This document shows positions 33,120-40,409 of a stretch of DNA of 40,759 bases, one piece after another. Every line of letters begins with the position of its first letter. Within the stretch, counting starts at the first letter, position 1. This DNA comes from a virus: positions 1-40,759 of IMG/VR virus record IMGVR_UViG_3300015611_000015; one strand, given 5' to 3'. A program made the translations under genes and the position numbers. The notes beneath the pieces were generated by a model. The model was not told the origin of the DNA. It was given only the letters and a program-made list of their open reading frames with translations, and made no database searches.

Positions 33120-33368
33120 TATCGGATGTATTTGGCCATTCGTTTATTATTGAGTTTGACAAGGCATATCTATATCTAACGCTTCCACTTGAGTTTACCA
33201 CTAGATATAGTATAACGCTTACTTTGAGCTATATATTTGACGTTTTTGCCTAGATTTCTATGCTTTTATAGAAAATTTATGCTATAATTGCCTGTAAACA
33301 GGTAATATTCATTGGTGTATTGATTATACTATACCATATCAAGAACCTTTGAAAGGGGTAATAATAAT
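33120..33368 (+). promoter_or_regulatory. AT-rich control region of the acetyltransferase pair
   Basis: The 249-base gap has several control signals. TTGAGT (33189-33194) and TATAAC (33211-33216) at 16-bp spacing form one promoter candidate. AACGCTT followed by an ACTT(T)GAG-like sequence occurs at 33178 and 33214, a 36-bp direct repeat. An inverted repeat TTTCTAT/ATAGAAA lies at 33255-33261 and 33268-33274. TGCTATAAT at 33280-33288 is an extended -10 element followed by the palindrome CCTGTAAACAGG (33291-33302) at the likely transcription start, a probable autoregulatory operator. Confidence 0.6.
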
Positions 33369-33539
33369 ATGGCAACAAATAGCATCTATAAAGAAATGCG
33401 GGTTAAGAATACAGGATATTGCCGTAATTTTGTTGCTGCCCTTGAAAACGCAGAAAAGAAATCCAGCAAGGATGTTGTTCTTTCAAAGCGAATTCAAGAA
33501 TTAAGAGGCGATATCCTAAAAAAGATGTTTGGAGATTGA
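33369..33539 (+). CDS. Small protein preceding the acetyltransferase (possible antitoxin)
   Basis: 56-residue basic protein (YKEMRVKNTGYCRNFVAALEN, LSKRIQELRGDILKKMFGD). It has no obvious DNA-binding motif. It begins after AAAGGGG and ends three bases before the next gene, so the two are coupled. The small-gene-first order and the palindromic site at the promoter suggest an antitoxin, but the pairing is inference. Confidence 0.6.
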   Translation: MATNSIYKEMRVKNTGYCRNFVAALENAEKKSSKDVVLSKRIQELRGDILKKMFGD

Positions 33540-33541
33540 AA

Positions 33542-34222
33542 ATGTCTGGATACAGCCTAATTAATATAAGTGACATGCTCCAAGAACTTGGAGAGGATAA
33601 ATTAAAAAATATCCTCTCCAATTATATGTGTCCGCATAATGAGGATTTAGAGTATTTCTTGCGTGATAAGGCTATAGAGTTTTCAAAGCAGGGAATAGCT
33701 GCAACCCATTTAGTTTTTACGTCATATAAGGACAAGCCTGTACTTATCGGCTATTTTTCGCTGGCCAATAAATTTATTTTTATACCAAAAAAGCTTTTAA
33801 GCCAAACATTGAAAAAGCGCGTCTCAAAATTTGGAACGCGGGAGGAAAATGGGTATAGTTTGGGCACTCCTTTAATCGCTCAATTAGGGAAAAACTACAC
33901 AAATGATTATAACACCCTAATTACCGGTGATGAGCTACTAGCCATGGCTATCAATAAAGTAAAACAAATTCAATCTGATCTTGGCGGCAGAATCGTTTAT
34001 TTAGAATGTGAAGATGTCCCGTACCTTATTGAATTCTATTCTTCAAACGGCTTTTTAAATTTTGGTAAACGTAATTTAGACCCCGATGAAAGAAATCGGT
34101 TAAAAGGTACATATCTAGTACAAATGTTAAAATATTTACGCATTGATCAAGGCCAAGGAGGAAAAATCAAAACTCTAATTAACATGGATGCTTATGAGAA
34201 AGTTCAGGAAATCAAGGTTTAG
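33542..34222 (+). CDS. GNAT-type acetyltransferase (possible toxin)
   Basis: 226-residue protein whose second half has GNAT features: PLIAQLGKNYTNDYN, ITGDELLAMAINKVKQIQ, GRIVYLECEDVPYLIEFYSSNGF and a terminal strand VQMLKYLR. The order VYLECE followed by LIEFY-x-x-NGF is the GNAT acetyl-CoA fold ending. The N-terminal half (MLQELGEDKLKNILSNYMCP) is family-specific. I know similar proteins from Firmicutes phages and mobile elements, always with a small upstream gene. Substrate unknown; tRNA- or peptide-acetylating toxins are one possibility. GGAG precedes ATG 33542. Confidence 0.72.
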   Translation: MSGYSLINISDMLQELGEDKLKNILSNYMCPHNEDLEYFLRDKAIEFSKQGIAATHLVFTSYKDKPVLIGYFSLANKFIFIPKKLLSQTLKKRVSKFGTREENGYSLGTPLIAQLGKNYTNDYNTLITGDELLAMAINKVKQIQSDLGGRIVYLECEDVPYLIEFYSSNGFLNFGKRNLDPDERNRLKGTYLVQMLKYLRIDQGQGGKIKTLINMDAYEKVQEIKV

Positions 34223-34265
34223 CCTGGTTTTCTGAAAATCGGTCACCAAAGGGAGCACAACACCA

Positions 34266-34601
34266 ATGAAAATCCAAATGACACCAATAGAAGTTATAGC
34301 ACACTTCAAGGACGACGGGAATAAATATGTGGCATTTTCTCTACCCAAGACATATAATGGTGATATAAACGATGTGGAGGGGGAAGCGATCGTGGAACAT
34401 AAAAATCACGTTGTGCTTGCAATCGTCTATGGTTTCCTTGGCATAGTTGGATTTATCATTACTGCTAGCGCTGTAATATCCTCGTTTATATTTCCTTTGT
34501 ATGACCAGGGTACGGCAATAATTCTGTTACCGCTTTCAATAGCTTTCCTTTTTATGATTGGTATAAGGTACTATTTTAGGAGGGAACACAATGCTGCCTG
34601 A
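34266..34601 (+). CDS. Membrane protein of unknown function
   Basis: 111-residue protein with a soluble N-terminus (1-50) and two transmembrane segments (HVVLAIVYGFLGIVGFIITA, and LPLSIAFLFMIGIRYYF). It overlaps the next small gene by 11 bases. No domain recognised. It lies in the accessory region downstream of the acetyltransferase gene and may belong to that operon. Confidence 0.6.
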   Translation: MKIQMTPIEVIAHFKDDGNKYVAFSLPKTYNGDINDVEGEAIVEHKNHVVLAIVYGFLGIVGFIITASAVISSFIFPLYDQGTAIILLPLSIAFLFMIGIRYYFRREHNAA

Positions 34602-34761
34602 AACTCCACCGGAGTTGCCAGACGGCAATTCGAATCCTTGGGTAGATGGCATTAACTCTATAGTAAAGGGTCTGCCATGGAGCCGATTGACATTACATAT
34701 GGTTCCAGTTATTGTAATTATTCTACTGCTAGGGAATTGGCTAATGCTGTTTCGTTTCTAA
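34591..34761 (+). CDS. Small single-span membrane protein
   Basis: 56-residue protein with an acidic/proline-rich N-terminus (LPETPPELPDG) and one C-terminal membrane helix (HMVPVIVIILLLGNWLMLF). Its ATG follows TAGGAGGGA and overlaps the upstream membrane gene, so the two are probably made together. Function unknown. Confidence 0.6.
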   Translation: MLPETPPELPDGNSNPWVDGINSIVKGLPWSRLTLHMVPVIVIILLLGNWLMLFRF

Positions 34762-34788
34762 TCTTAAACTAGAGGAGGAAAATTGATT

Positions 34789-36015
34789 ATGAAAAATCTA
34801 ATGAACAAGTGGAATCAATTGAGCCTCGTGAAACAAATAATTATAGGTTTGATCATTGGAATTATCTTGGCTGTAACGATTCCAGACGTAGCAAAACCGA
34901 TCGCAATTTTTGGTACTTTATTTGTAGGTGCTTTGAAAGCGATTGCGCCTATATTGGTCTTCTTCTTGGTCATGTCGGCCATCTCTCAACACAAGAGTGG
35001 TCATCAAACCAATATGAAATCCATTATCGTTCTTTATCTTTTAGGAACCTTCTTGGCTGGACTCGTGGCGGTTGTTGCAAGCTTTATTTTCCCGGTAACC
35101 TTAACCCTTGCAGCGGGCGCTGAGAATGTGACGCCTCCTGGAGGTGTGGTAGAGGTTCTTAAAGCATTACTGATGAATGTTGTTGATAACCCAGTCAAAG
35201 CACTTTTTAATGCTAACTATATCGGTATATTGTCCTGGGCATTACTTCTTGGCTTTGCTTTAAAAAATGCGGCTGATTCTACAAAATTAATGATTTCTAA
35301 TTTTTCCGATGCAGTCACCTCGATGGTCAGATGGGTCATAAAATTAGCGCCATTAGGCATCATGGGTCTCGTATTTGATGCTATTGCTACCAATGGAATC
35401 GGTGCTTTACTCAGCTATGGACAATTACTAGCCCTTCTGCTTGGTTGCATGGTCTTTGTAGCTCTAGTTGTCAATCCAATCATTGTGTACGTAAATATTC
35501 GTAAAAACCCATACCCACTAGTGTTTAAGTGCTTAAAGGAAAGTGGCATTACAGCTTTCTTTACACGTAGCTCTGCTGCAAACATTCCTGTAAATATGAC
35601 CTTGTGTGAAAATCTAGGGTTAGATAAGGATACGTATTCGGTATCCATTCCATTAGGCGCCACCATTAATATGGCGGGTGCAGCTGTTACCATTTCTGTG
35701 ATGACCCTTGCAGCGGTTCACACGCTTGGTATTCAAGTGGATATAGCGACGGCATTAATCCTCAGTGTATTGTCGGCTGTATGCGCTTGTGGTGCTTCAG
35801 GCGTAGCTGGTGGTTCGCTATTACTGATTCCTCTAGCGTGTAGCTTATTCGGGATCCCCAATGAGATTGCTATGCAGGTCGTTGGTGTAGGCTTTATCGT
35901 AGGTGTTTTACAAGACTCTTGCGAAACGGCACTGAACTCATCCACAGACGTACTTTTCACAGCAACCGCTGAATTCGCTAAGTTGCTTAAAGAAGGAAAA
36001 GAAATCATTATCTAA
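34789..36015 (+). CDS. sstT: Serine/threonine:Na+ symporter (SstT-like)
   Basis: 408-residue dicarboxylate/amino acid:cation symporter family transporter of the SstT type, importing serine or threonine with sodium. Key features are several membrane helices beginning [16 protein letters not shown], the serine-rich re-entrant loop [11 protein letters not shown], the helix motif [11 protein letters not shown] and the second hairpin [14 protein letters not shown]. Full family length, so probably intact. ATG 34789 follows GAGGAGG. It is an uncommon phage cargo and is followed by a very strong terminator. Confidence 0.9.
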   Translation: MKNLMNKWNQLSLVKQIIIGLIIGIILAVTIPDVAKPIAIFGTLFVGALKAIAPILVFFLVMSAISQHKSGHQTNMKSIIVLYLLGTFLAGLVAVVASFIFPVTLTLAAGAENVTPPGGVVEVLKALLMNVVDNPVKALFNANYIGILSWALLLGFALKNAADSTKLMISNFSDAVTSMVRWVIKLAPLGIMGLVFDAIATNGIGALLSYGQLLALLLGCMVFVALVVNPIIVYVNIRKNPYPLVFKCLKESGITAFFTRSSAANIPVNMTLCENLGLDKDTYSVSIPLGATINMAGAAVTISVMTLAAVHTLGIQVDIATALILSVLSAVCACGASGVAGGSLLLIPLACSLFGIPNEIAMQVVGVGFIVGVLQDSCETALNSSTDVLFTATAEFAKLLKEGKEIII

Positions 36016-36050
36016 ATAGGAACTCTATAAGGTGTTATTTTTCGCTATTA

Positions 36051-36099
36051 AAGACCCGTATCGCAGTTTATGATTGAAACTGCGATACGGGTCTTCTCT
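36051..36099 (+). terminator. Terminator after sstT
   Basis: A perfect 19-bp stem (36051-36069 with 36077-36095), loop ATGATTG, followed by a pyrimidine-rich tail CTCTC. It is the longest hairpin I found in the window and is likely to work on both strands, since the other arm is preceded by AATAGCG and AAAAAT. Confidence 0.85.
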
Positions 36100-36185
36100 C
36101 TAAGACCACAAAAAAGTTCTGATTTTTTCCCAAGAAGGAAATTATCAGAAACCTTAATATATGAGCGTTTTACTAAAGTCTAAAA

Positions 36186-36237
36186 TGGTGCCTCAGGACG
36201 GAATCGAACCGCCGACACGAGGATTTTCAGTCCTTTA
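36186..36237 (-). pseudogene. 3' fragment of tRNA-Phe (GAA), possible att site
   Basis: On the minus strand the sequence from the anticodon stem through loop CTGAAAATC (anticodon GAA), the variable loop, the T-arm with GGTTCGATTCC and the acceptor strand CTGAGGCACCA matches a bacterial tRNA-Phe 3' half. The matching acceptor 5' strand and D-arm are absent from the neighbourhood, and identity ends in the anticodon stem. That is the usual extent of overlap between a tRNA gene and a phage attP. It is either attP, a remnant of an earlier integration, or a captured host fragment. Confidence 0.75.
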
Positions 36238-36439
36238 AGACCATCAGACTCCCTTTTCCCAACAAAGAGAATTATAAGCGTAGCGATCTAATATGTCAAT
36301 GAATTTGCATTAGTTTGAGGTGATATGGAGATAAGTAAAAACACAATATTTTAATAAAGTGTATTTTAAATGTCTTCATAGGGTGTACATTTCGTTGGAA
36401 TAGTGGTATTTTAAAGGAAATAACTGAACATTTAGGCTT
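36238..36439. other. Gene-free AT-rich stretch
   Basis: No credible ORF, promoter or repeat could be identified here. It separates the tRNA fragment from the hairpin-rich segment. Confidence 0.6.
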
Positions 36440-36600
36440 AACATGTGGCTAGTGTCCCTATAGGAAGGACATTTGACTTCAGATGCTGGGGAAGCTTCAA
36501 CAAAGTTAAGACAGAATTTCGGCTAGTGATAAAAACTGTTTAAGAGGTCTGCCGATATGGCAGACCTCAGTAGCAAGCGGAAGACGCTAACAGGTGGCTT
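36440..36600 (+). other. Hairpin-rich non-coding segment
   Basis: About 160 bases without a credible ORF contain several inverted repeats: TGTCC/GGACA near 36453-36471, GAAGCTTC at 36491, and a 10-bp stem GAGGTCTGCC/GGCAGACCTC at 36544-36568 with a five-base loop GATAT. The octamer GGCTAGTG occurs twice. It could be a structured leader or small RNA. I do not recognise a known riboswitch or RNA family. It lies directly before the ORF at 36601. Confidence 0.4.
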
Positions 36601-36810
36601 GTGAAGTATCTCCAAAATGACTGTGTGGGTTTATACACAGTTAACGTCCAAAATGGTATATTAGGAGCATTTCCGACACCGCAGTACCTTCAGATTTACT
36701 TCAATGTCGCAATAGGCGTTTTAGTTATTAACGCAGGGCTGGATGTCCTAGATTTCTTCTTTCCAGTAAATAAACAAGGCTCAAGGCGAAAAAAGAAAAA
36801 GTCTACTTAA
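36601..36810 (+). CDS. Hypothetical protein with hydrophobic segment
   Basis: 69-residue ORF starting with GTG behind AGGTGG. A hydrophobic stretch (about residues 29-55, IYFNVAIGVLVINAGLDVLDFF) is followed by a strongly basic end (GSRRKKKKST). It may be a small membrane protein. No family recognised; it could also be a fragment of a larger gene. Confidence 0.45.
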   Translation: MKYLQNDCVGLYTVNVQNGILGAFPTPQYLQIYFNVAIGVLVINAGLDVLDFFFPVNKQGSRRKKKKST

Positions 36811-36834
36811 CATTATTGAAAGGGCGAAAAAATA

Positions 36835-37104
36835 TTGAAAACTCCTTCTGAGACTCTAGACTTTGTAACAATGCTACTTATAAAAGATTTTAATATGTTA
36901 ACAGTGGAACTGCGTCACGGAACTGCTATGATGCTAGACAATACGGAAAAACGTCTCCCCATAATTGAGATTAACTTTAAAGACAATAGCAAATCGAACT
37001 ACTGGGTTGATATTCTTAATGTGAGATTAAAGGATTTCCTTGAAGGGCAAAAATTCCTTGTAACTGGATGTGATAAAGACTCGTTAATAATAGCTTTATT
37101 CTAA
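36835..37104 (+). CDS. Hypothetical protein
   Basis: 89-residue ORF from a TTG start behind AAAGGGCG. A helical N-terminus (ETLDFVTMLLIKDFNMLTVEL) is followed by beta segments (PIIEINFKDNSKSNYWVD, FLVTGCDKDSLIIALF). No domain recognised. A strong terminator 10 bases downstream supports that this is a transcribed gene. Confidence 0.55.
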   Translation: MKTPSETLDFVTMLLIKDFNMLTVELRHGTAMMLDNTEKRLPIIEINFKDNSKSNYWVDILNVRLKDFLEGQKFLVTGCDKDSLIIALF

Positions 37105-37113
37105 GGACATGAC

Positions 37114-37148
37114 AAAAAGCCCGGCTATTAATTTAGTCGGGCTTTTTT
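37114..37148 (+). terminator. Terminator
   Basis: AAAAAGCCCGGCTA (37114-37127) pairs with TAGTCGGGCTTTTTT (37134-37148) around a short loop; one G-T pair. A classic bidirectional intrinsic terminator. Confidence 0.9.
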
Positions 37149-37235
37149 GGTTTATTGGGCATACTATACATAAATCCTTAACATGCAATCTGACAAATTG
37201 TCACAACCTTTTCCTGCCTTTTATTCAGTAGGGAC

Positions 37236-37318
37236 TTGTTATTACCTAAAAGTGTGGTATAACATATGAGTGTAAGTGAATTTCCCCTCGCTCTCGCCGA
37301 AAGGTGGGGGCTTTTTTT
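37236..37318 (+). ncRNA. Promoter and short terminated transcript
   Basis: TTGTTA (37236-37241) and TATAAC (37258-37263) at 16-bp spacing form a promoter. Transcription from about 37270 would meet a hairpin (CCCC at 37284-37287 with GGGG at 37306-37309, inner CGCC-GAAA-GGTG) and a run of seven T at 37312-37318. The product would be an RNA of about 50 bases without an ORF. Confidence 0.55.
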
Positions 37319-37330
37319 ATTCTAATAATT

Positions 37331-37365
37331 AGAGAGCCCCTGCACTTTTAGCACAAGGACTCTCT
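37331..37365 (-). terminator. Imperfect hairpin downstream of UroD operon
   Basis: AGAGAG (37331-37336) and CTCTCT (37360-37365) with inner TGC/GCA pairs form an interrupted stem. It lies after the end of the minus-strand UroD operon and may terminate it, although the following bases are only AT-rich. Confidence 0.4.
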
Positions 37366-37397
37366 GCTTGGTTTGCTAATTGGTTATGGGATAGAAG

Positions 37398-37499
37398 TTA
37401 AATTGCGGCCTTATGATTGATTGTAACTTTCAGCCAAGTACCATCAGTTTTTTGATGAACATACAAGGTGTAGGTTCCATCTGCCATTAACACAAGCAT
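37398..37499 (-). CDS. Small ORF coupled to the UroD gene
   Basis: 33-residue ORF (begins MLVLMADGTYTLYVHQKTDG, ends VTINHKAAI) whose ATG is one base after the UroD stop codon and is preceded by AAAGGAAAA. Two beta strands are likely. It may be a real accessory peptide or the head of a truncated protein. No family recognised. Confidence 0.4.
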   Translation of the reverse strand: MLVLMADGTYTLYVHQKTDGTWLKVTINHKAAI

Positions 37500-37500
37500 T

Positions 37501-38481
37501 TCAATATTTTCCTTTACTCATTTTGTCGATTGCTTCACTGGCGCATTCATATACACCGGGGAAGGAACTGAAATTCAAACCTTGAGTTAAATTAGGAATA
37601 AAGTATAATTTCCCGCAATTTTTGCAGGCCCTCTCTACTTCTTTGGCCATGATTTCAGGAGTCCATGCCGGGATATCGACGACGCCGCTGTCGATATCCC
37701 CCATAAAGCTGATTTGGCCGCCGTATTTCTTGATCAGTTCGGGAGTGTTGTTAGTAGTCATAACACCCTGCCAAATATCTACTCCCATTTCAATCATGTA
37801 GGGAACCAGGTTAGCCGCATAGGAATCGCTGTGATGCACGATCAACTCGACACCGTTGGCTTTGTAGAATCCATAGATTTTCTTATAAGCTGGTAAATAG
37901 AACTCTTCAAACATTGCCGGTGAAATGAAGGAAGATTTTTGGCTGCCCCAGTCGTCATGATGGAAAAGTGCATCCGGATGCAGACGATCGATCAGAATTC
38001 TCGCATAGCTTATCTCAGCTTCCGTAAGATAATCAATAAGCTCATGCATTGCTTCAGGTTCTTCACAGAGAGCCATTAATGCATCTTCCATACTCATAAG
38101 GTGATGACACATTTCAAAGACACCAGGTAGAGCTATCGCAGTTACAAATTGTTCAGTGCGATTGATTGAATTAGCATGCGCGATAGCTGCAGCCCATGCC
38201 TCATCAGAATTATCAATTACAGGCGCTTTCACGTATTTTTTCCAATCTGTAATATCCTTTAATACTTTGTGTTCTTCGTCATGTACAGGGAACTGACCAA
38301 GCTGACCTTCTGGCCATCTGAAGGTAATTCCCCAATTATTTTTGAACTCCTTACCGGGGTCGCACATAAGCTTGACTGGAACTTCTAGTATTATGTCCAT
38401 AAATTCGTACTGATTTACAAATCGATCTGGATTACCACCTTTGATCGTTTCCATTAAATTTTGCCTCTTCGTTAACATCAT
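37501..38481 (-). CDS. UroD-family corrinoid methyltransferase (MtaA-like)
   Basis: 326-residue protein of the uroporphyrinogen decarboxylase fold in the branch of cobalamin methyltransferases (MtaA/CmuA-like). Visible elements are a QYEFMDI start, HHDDWGSQ (174-181), ELIVHHSDSYAANLVPYM (213-229), then MGDIDSG. Members transfer a methyl group between a methyl-corrinoid protein and a second acceptor, or act directly on a methyl donor. The classical zinc motif HxC is replaced here by HHSDS, so chemistry may differ. It follows the corrinoid protein gene by 55 bases, with AGGAGG before the ATG. Confidence 0.8.
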   Translation of the reverse strand: MMLTKRQNLMETIKGGNPDRFVNQYEFMDIILEVPVKLMCDPGKEFKNNWGITFRWPEGQLGQFPVHDEEHKVLKDITDWKKYVKAPVIDNSDEAWAAAIAHANSINRTEQFVTAIALPGVFEMCHHLMSMEDALMALCEEPEAMHELIDYLTEAEISYARILIDRLHPDALFHHDDWGSQKSSFISPAMFEEFYLPAYKKIYGFYKANGVELIVHHSDSYAANLVPYMIEMGVDIWQGVMTTNNTPELIKKYGGQISFMGDIDSGVVDIPAWTPEIMAKEVERACKNCGKLYFIPNLTQGLNFSSFPGVYECASEAIDKMSKGKY

Positions 38482-38536
38482 TTATGGCCTCCTTTTATTT
38501 AGTTCTAAGTTTTTAAGCACTAAACCAATCTGGCGA

Positions 38537-39169
38537 TTAAGCGCTTACCAATTCTTTAGCTTTTACTGCGGCACTCCCCGCATCAGGAGCAAAACCGTCT
38601 GCTCCGATTTCATCCGCCATCTCTTGGGATACAGGCGCACCACCGACAATGATCTTGAACCCTGTTAATCCGCTCGCTTTAAGCGCTTGAACGGTTTCCT
38701 TCATTGACGGCAAGGTTGTCGTAAGAAGCCCTGAGCATGCCACTATGGTTACATTTTCATGTTCTTTAATGGCCTTAATAAATTTTTCTGTAGAAATATC
38801 TACGCCAAGGTCTACCACTTTAAATCCAGCACTTTCGATCATCATGGCAACGAGATTTTTGCCGATGTCATGAAGATCGCCTTGAACTGTACCGATAATG
38901 CATGTGCCTAAATAAGAAGTACTGGTCTCTGTGAGAAGAGGTTTGAGTACATCAACGCCCTTGGACATAGCTTTAGCGGCCATCAGCATTTCAGGTACGA
39001 AAACCTCTCCTACAGAGAATTTGTCTCCTACGACACCCATAGATTCGACCATACCCTGGAGAATATCTCCCGCTGCGTTTCCTTCATCAAGTGCTTCCTG
39101 CACTAAACCCGGGACGAGTTTAGCTTTACCTGCCTCTACCATAGCTTTTACTTCTGCGATCTTTGTCAT
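38537..39169 (-). CDS. Corrinoid (B12-binding) methyltransfer protein
   Basis: About 210-residue two-domain corrinoid protein. The N-terminal helical cap (about 1-85, VQEALDEGNAAGDILQGMVE, EVFVPEMLMAAKAMSKG) is followed by the B12-binding Rossmann domain with D98-x-H100-x-x-G103 (GDLHDIGKN), where His is the lower cobalt ligand, then SGLLTTTLPSM and a GGAPV turn. It is the methyl carrier in MtaC/MtbC-type systems. No substrate-specific methyltransferase of the MtaB/MttB type is present. The ATG at 39169 is preceded by GGAGG. Confidence 0.9.
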   Translation of the reverse strand: MTKIAEVKAMVEAGKAKLVPGLVQEALDEGNAAGDILQGMVESMGVVGDKFSVGEVFVPEMLMAAKAMSKGVDVLKPLLTETSTSYLGTCIIGTVQGDLHDIGKNLVAMMIESAGFKVVDLGVDISTEKFIKAIKEHENVTIVACSGLLTTTLPSMKETVQALKASGLTGFKIIVGGAPVSQEMADEIGADGFAPDAGSAAVKAKELVSA

Positions 39170-39231
39170 TTTCAATTCCTCCTAGTGCTTATGTTTTTTA
39201 TTTTTTGATCAATTTTGTCTTCCCAATATCC

Positions 39232-39288
39232 TCAGATGATACCGAAGATACCTGCGACTAGAGAAATGATTCCACCTGCTTTTTTCAT
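39232..39288 (-). pseudogene. Truncated small membrane-type gene
   Basis: Behind AAGGAGAGA an ATG starts MKKAGGIISLVAGIFGII, which looks like the first membrane segment of a small conserved protein (compare MKKAGGIIALIAGIFG starts), but an in-frame TGA follows after 18 codons. Reading on would give GYWEDKIDQKIKNIS until the next stop at 39172-39174, just before the corrinoid gene. It is probably a broken gene, or an 18-residue peptide. Confidence 0.5.
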
Positions 39289-39309
39289 TTCAAATCTCTC
39301 CTTCTAATT

Positions 39310-39870
39310 TTATTTAATACTTTCAACCTTTATAGTGTAACCTAACATTTCTCCAACATCAGTTATGGTTCCCGTTACGGTAAGTTTCTGCTTACTCGTA
39401 AATTTTGATACAGTAGCTTTTTGTTCCTGAGTAATGTTACACAAAATAGTAGTAAAGGAAAGATCGTCGTTCATGGGAGCAATCGAAAAATATTTCCCAT
39501 TGCTGTCGATGCTTGATAATTGACCAGTCACTTCAACGTATTTACCCTTATAAGCTTCACTGGCATTTAATGCGTTGCCCTTCAAGTCTTCAACAAGTTT
39601 ATCCGCTGTTACCACCACGGGGGCTGCTTTCGGCTGTTGCGTGGCGACGCTCGATGCAGCTGGCGCCGTAGTTATTGCTGGTGCTTGAGCAGGGCTAGAT
39701 TCCCCCCCACTACCCATAGCCGATCCGATACCACCAATAATAACGAGTGCGAGTATGCCAGTTATTATTTTGTGTCTGCTAAAAAAGTTCCTCTGATCAG
39801 TTCCACAATGGACACATTTCTTTACACCTTTACCGATCTCCTTACCACAAGATTTACAATTTGCTAACAT
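39310..39870 (-). CDS. Zinc-ribbon membrane protein with OB-fold domain
   Basis: 186-residue protein. The N-terminal zinc ribbon (ANCKSCGKEI, CVHCGTDQR) is cytoplasmic. One membrane helix follows (about 35-50, IITGILALVIIGGIGSAMG), then an alanine/proline linker. The extracellular C-terminal domain (about 85-186) is like tRNA_anti-like/OB-fold proteins: YKGKYVEVTGQLSSID, FTTILCNITQEQ, KLTVTGTITDVGEMLGY. It probably binds a small molecule or peptide at the surface. Typical of Firmicutes chromosomes rather than phages. Confidence 0.75.
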   Translation of the reverse strand: MLANCKSCGKEIGKGVKKCVHCGTDQRNFFSRHKIITGILALVIIGGIGSAMGSGGESSPAQAPAITTAPAASSVATQQPKAAPVVVTADKLVEDLKGNALNASEAYKGKYVEVTGQLSSIDSNGKYFSIAPMNDDLSFTTILCNITQEQKATVSKFTSKQKLTVTGTITDVGEMLGYTIKVESIK

Positions 39871-39956
39871 TTCTCATTCCACTCCTTTAAAATTTGATTA
39901 TAAATACCCTTTAGGCATTCAACGTGTTATCGGTCTTTTTTTTTTGCGTGGATGGC

Positions 39957-40409
39957 CTATTTCTTTTCCACAATAGAACACCATATTACAGGACCATCAC
40001 AGGCTGCTGGGGTTAGTTTGGTGTCAGACACATAGCCATATACCTTAACTGTATCTCCACTCTTTAAATCAACTATACTAGATGTATTGACTATGTAATA
40101 TATACCCCAGCCAGATCCTTCTTTTTGACTTAATAAGAAGCTTGGTATTCCACTATTGCTGACGGCTGAAACTTTGCCTTCTGCGAATACAGCTTTATGC
40201 TTAACTTGATCATAGTGCCCGTTAATTTCAACAAAGTCCGCCTTGACCGCATTTGTTCTTAGGTCGTCAATTGCCTTCTTGCCGTCTGCTTCTTGCTTTG
40301 CTACTTGATCTACTACGGGGGTTGTCGATTCAGGAGCATTAACTGTAGTTCCACATCCTAGTAACGAGACCATAAGGCCGATAGACAATAAATACAGTAT
40401 CTTTTTCAT
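39957..40409 (-). CDS. Lipoprotein with OB-like domain
   Basis: 150-residue predicted lipoprotein. The signal peptide ends in a lipobox LLGC (C19). The mature part has a charged helix (VAKQEADGKKAIDDLRTN) and beta strands (KHKAVFAEGKVSAVS, GDTVKVYGYVSDTKL) of OB-fold type similar to the upstream neighbour, so the two may be related surface proteins. GAGAGG precedes the ATG. Confidence 0.75.
   Translation of the reverse strand: MKKILYLLSIGLMVSLLGCGTTVNAPESTTPVVDQVAKQEADGKKAIDDLRTNAVKADFVEINGHYDQVKHKAVFAEGKVSAVSNSGIPSFLLSQKEGSGWGIYYIVNTSSIVDLKSGDTVKVYGYVSDTKLTPAACDGPVIWCSIVEKK

Noticed and set aside
36186-36270. Complete tRNA gene on the minus strand
   Set aside because: The 3' half fits tRNA-Phe, but no matching acceptor strand or D-arm is found upstream, so only a fragment is called.
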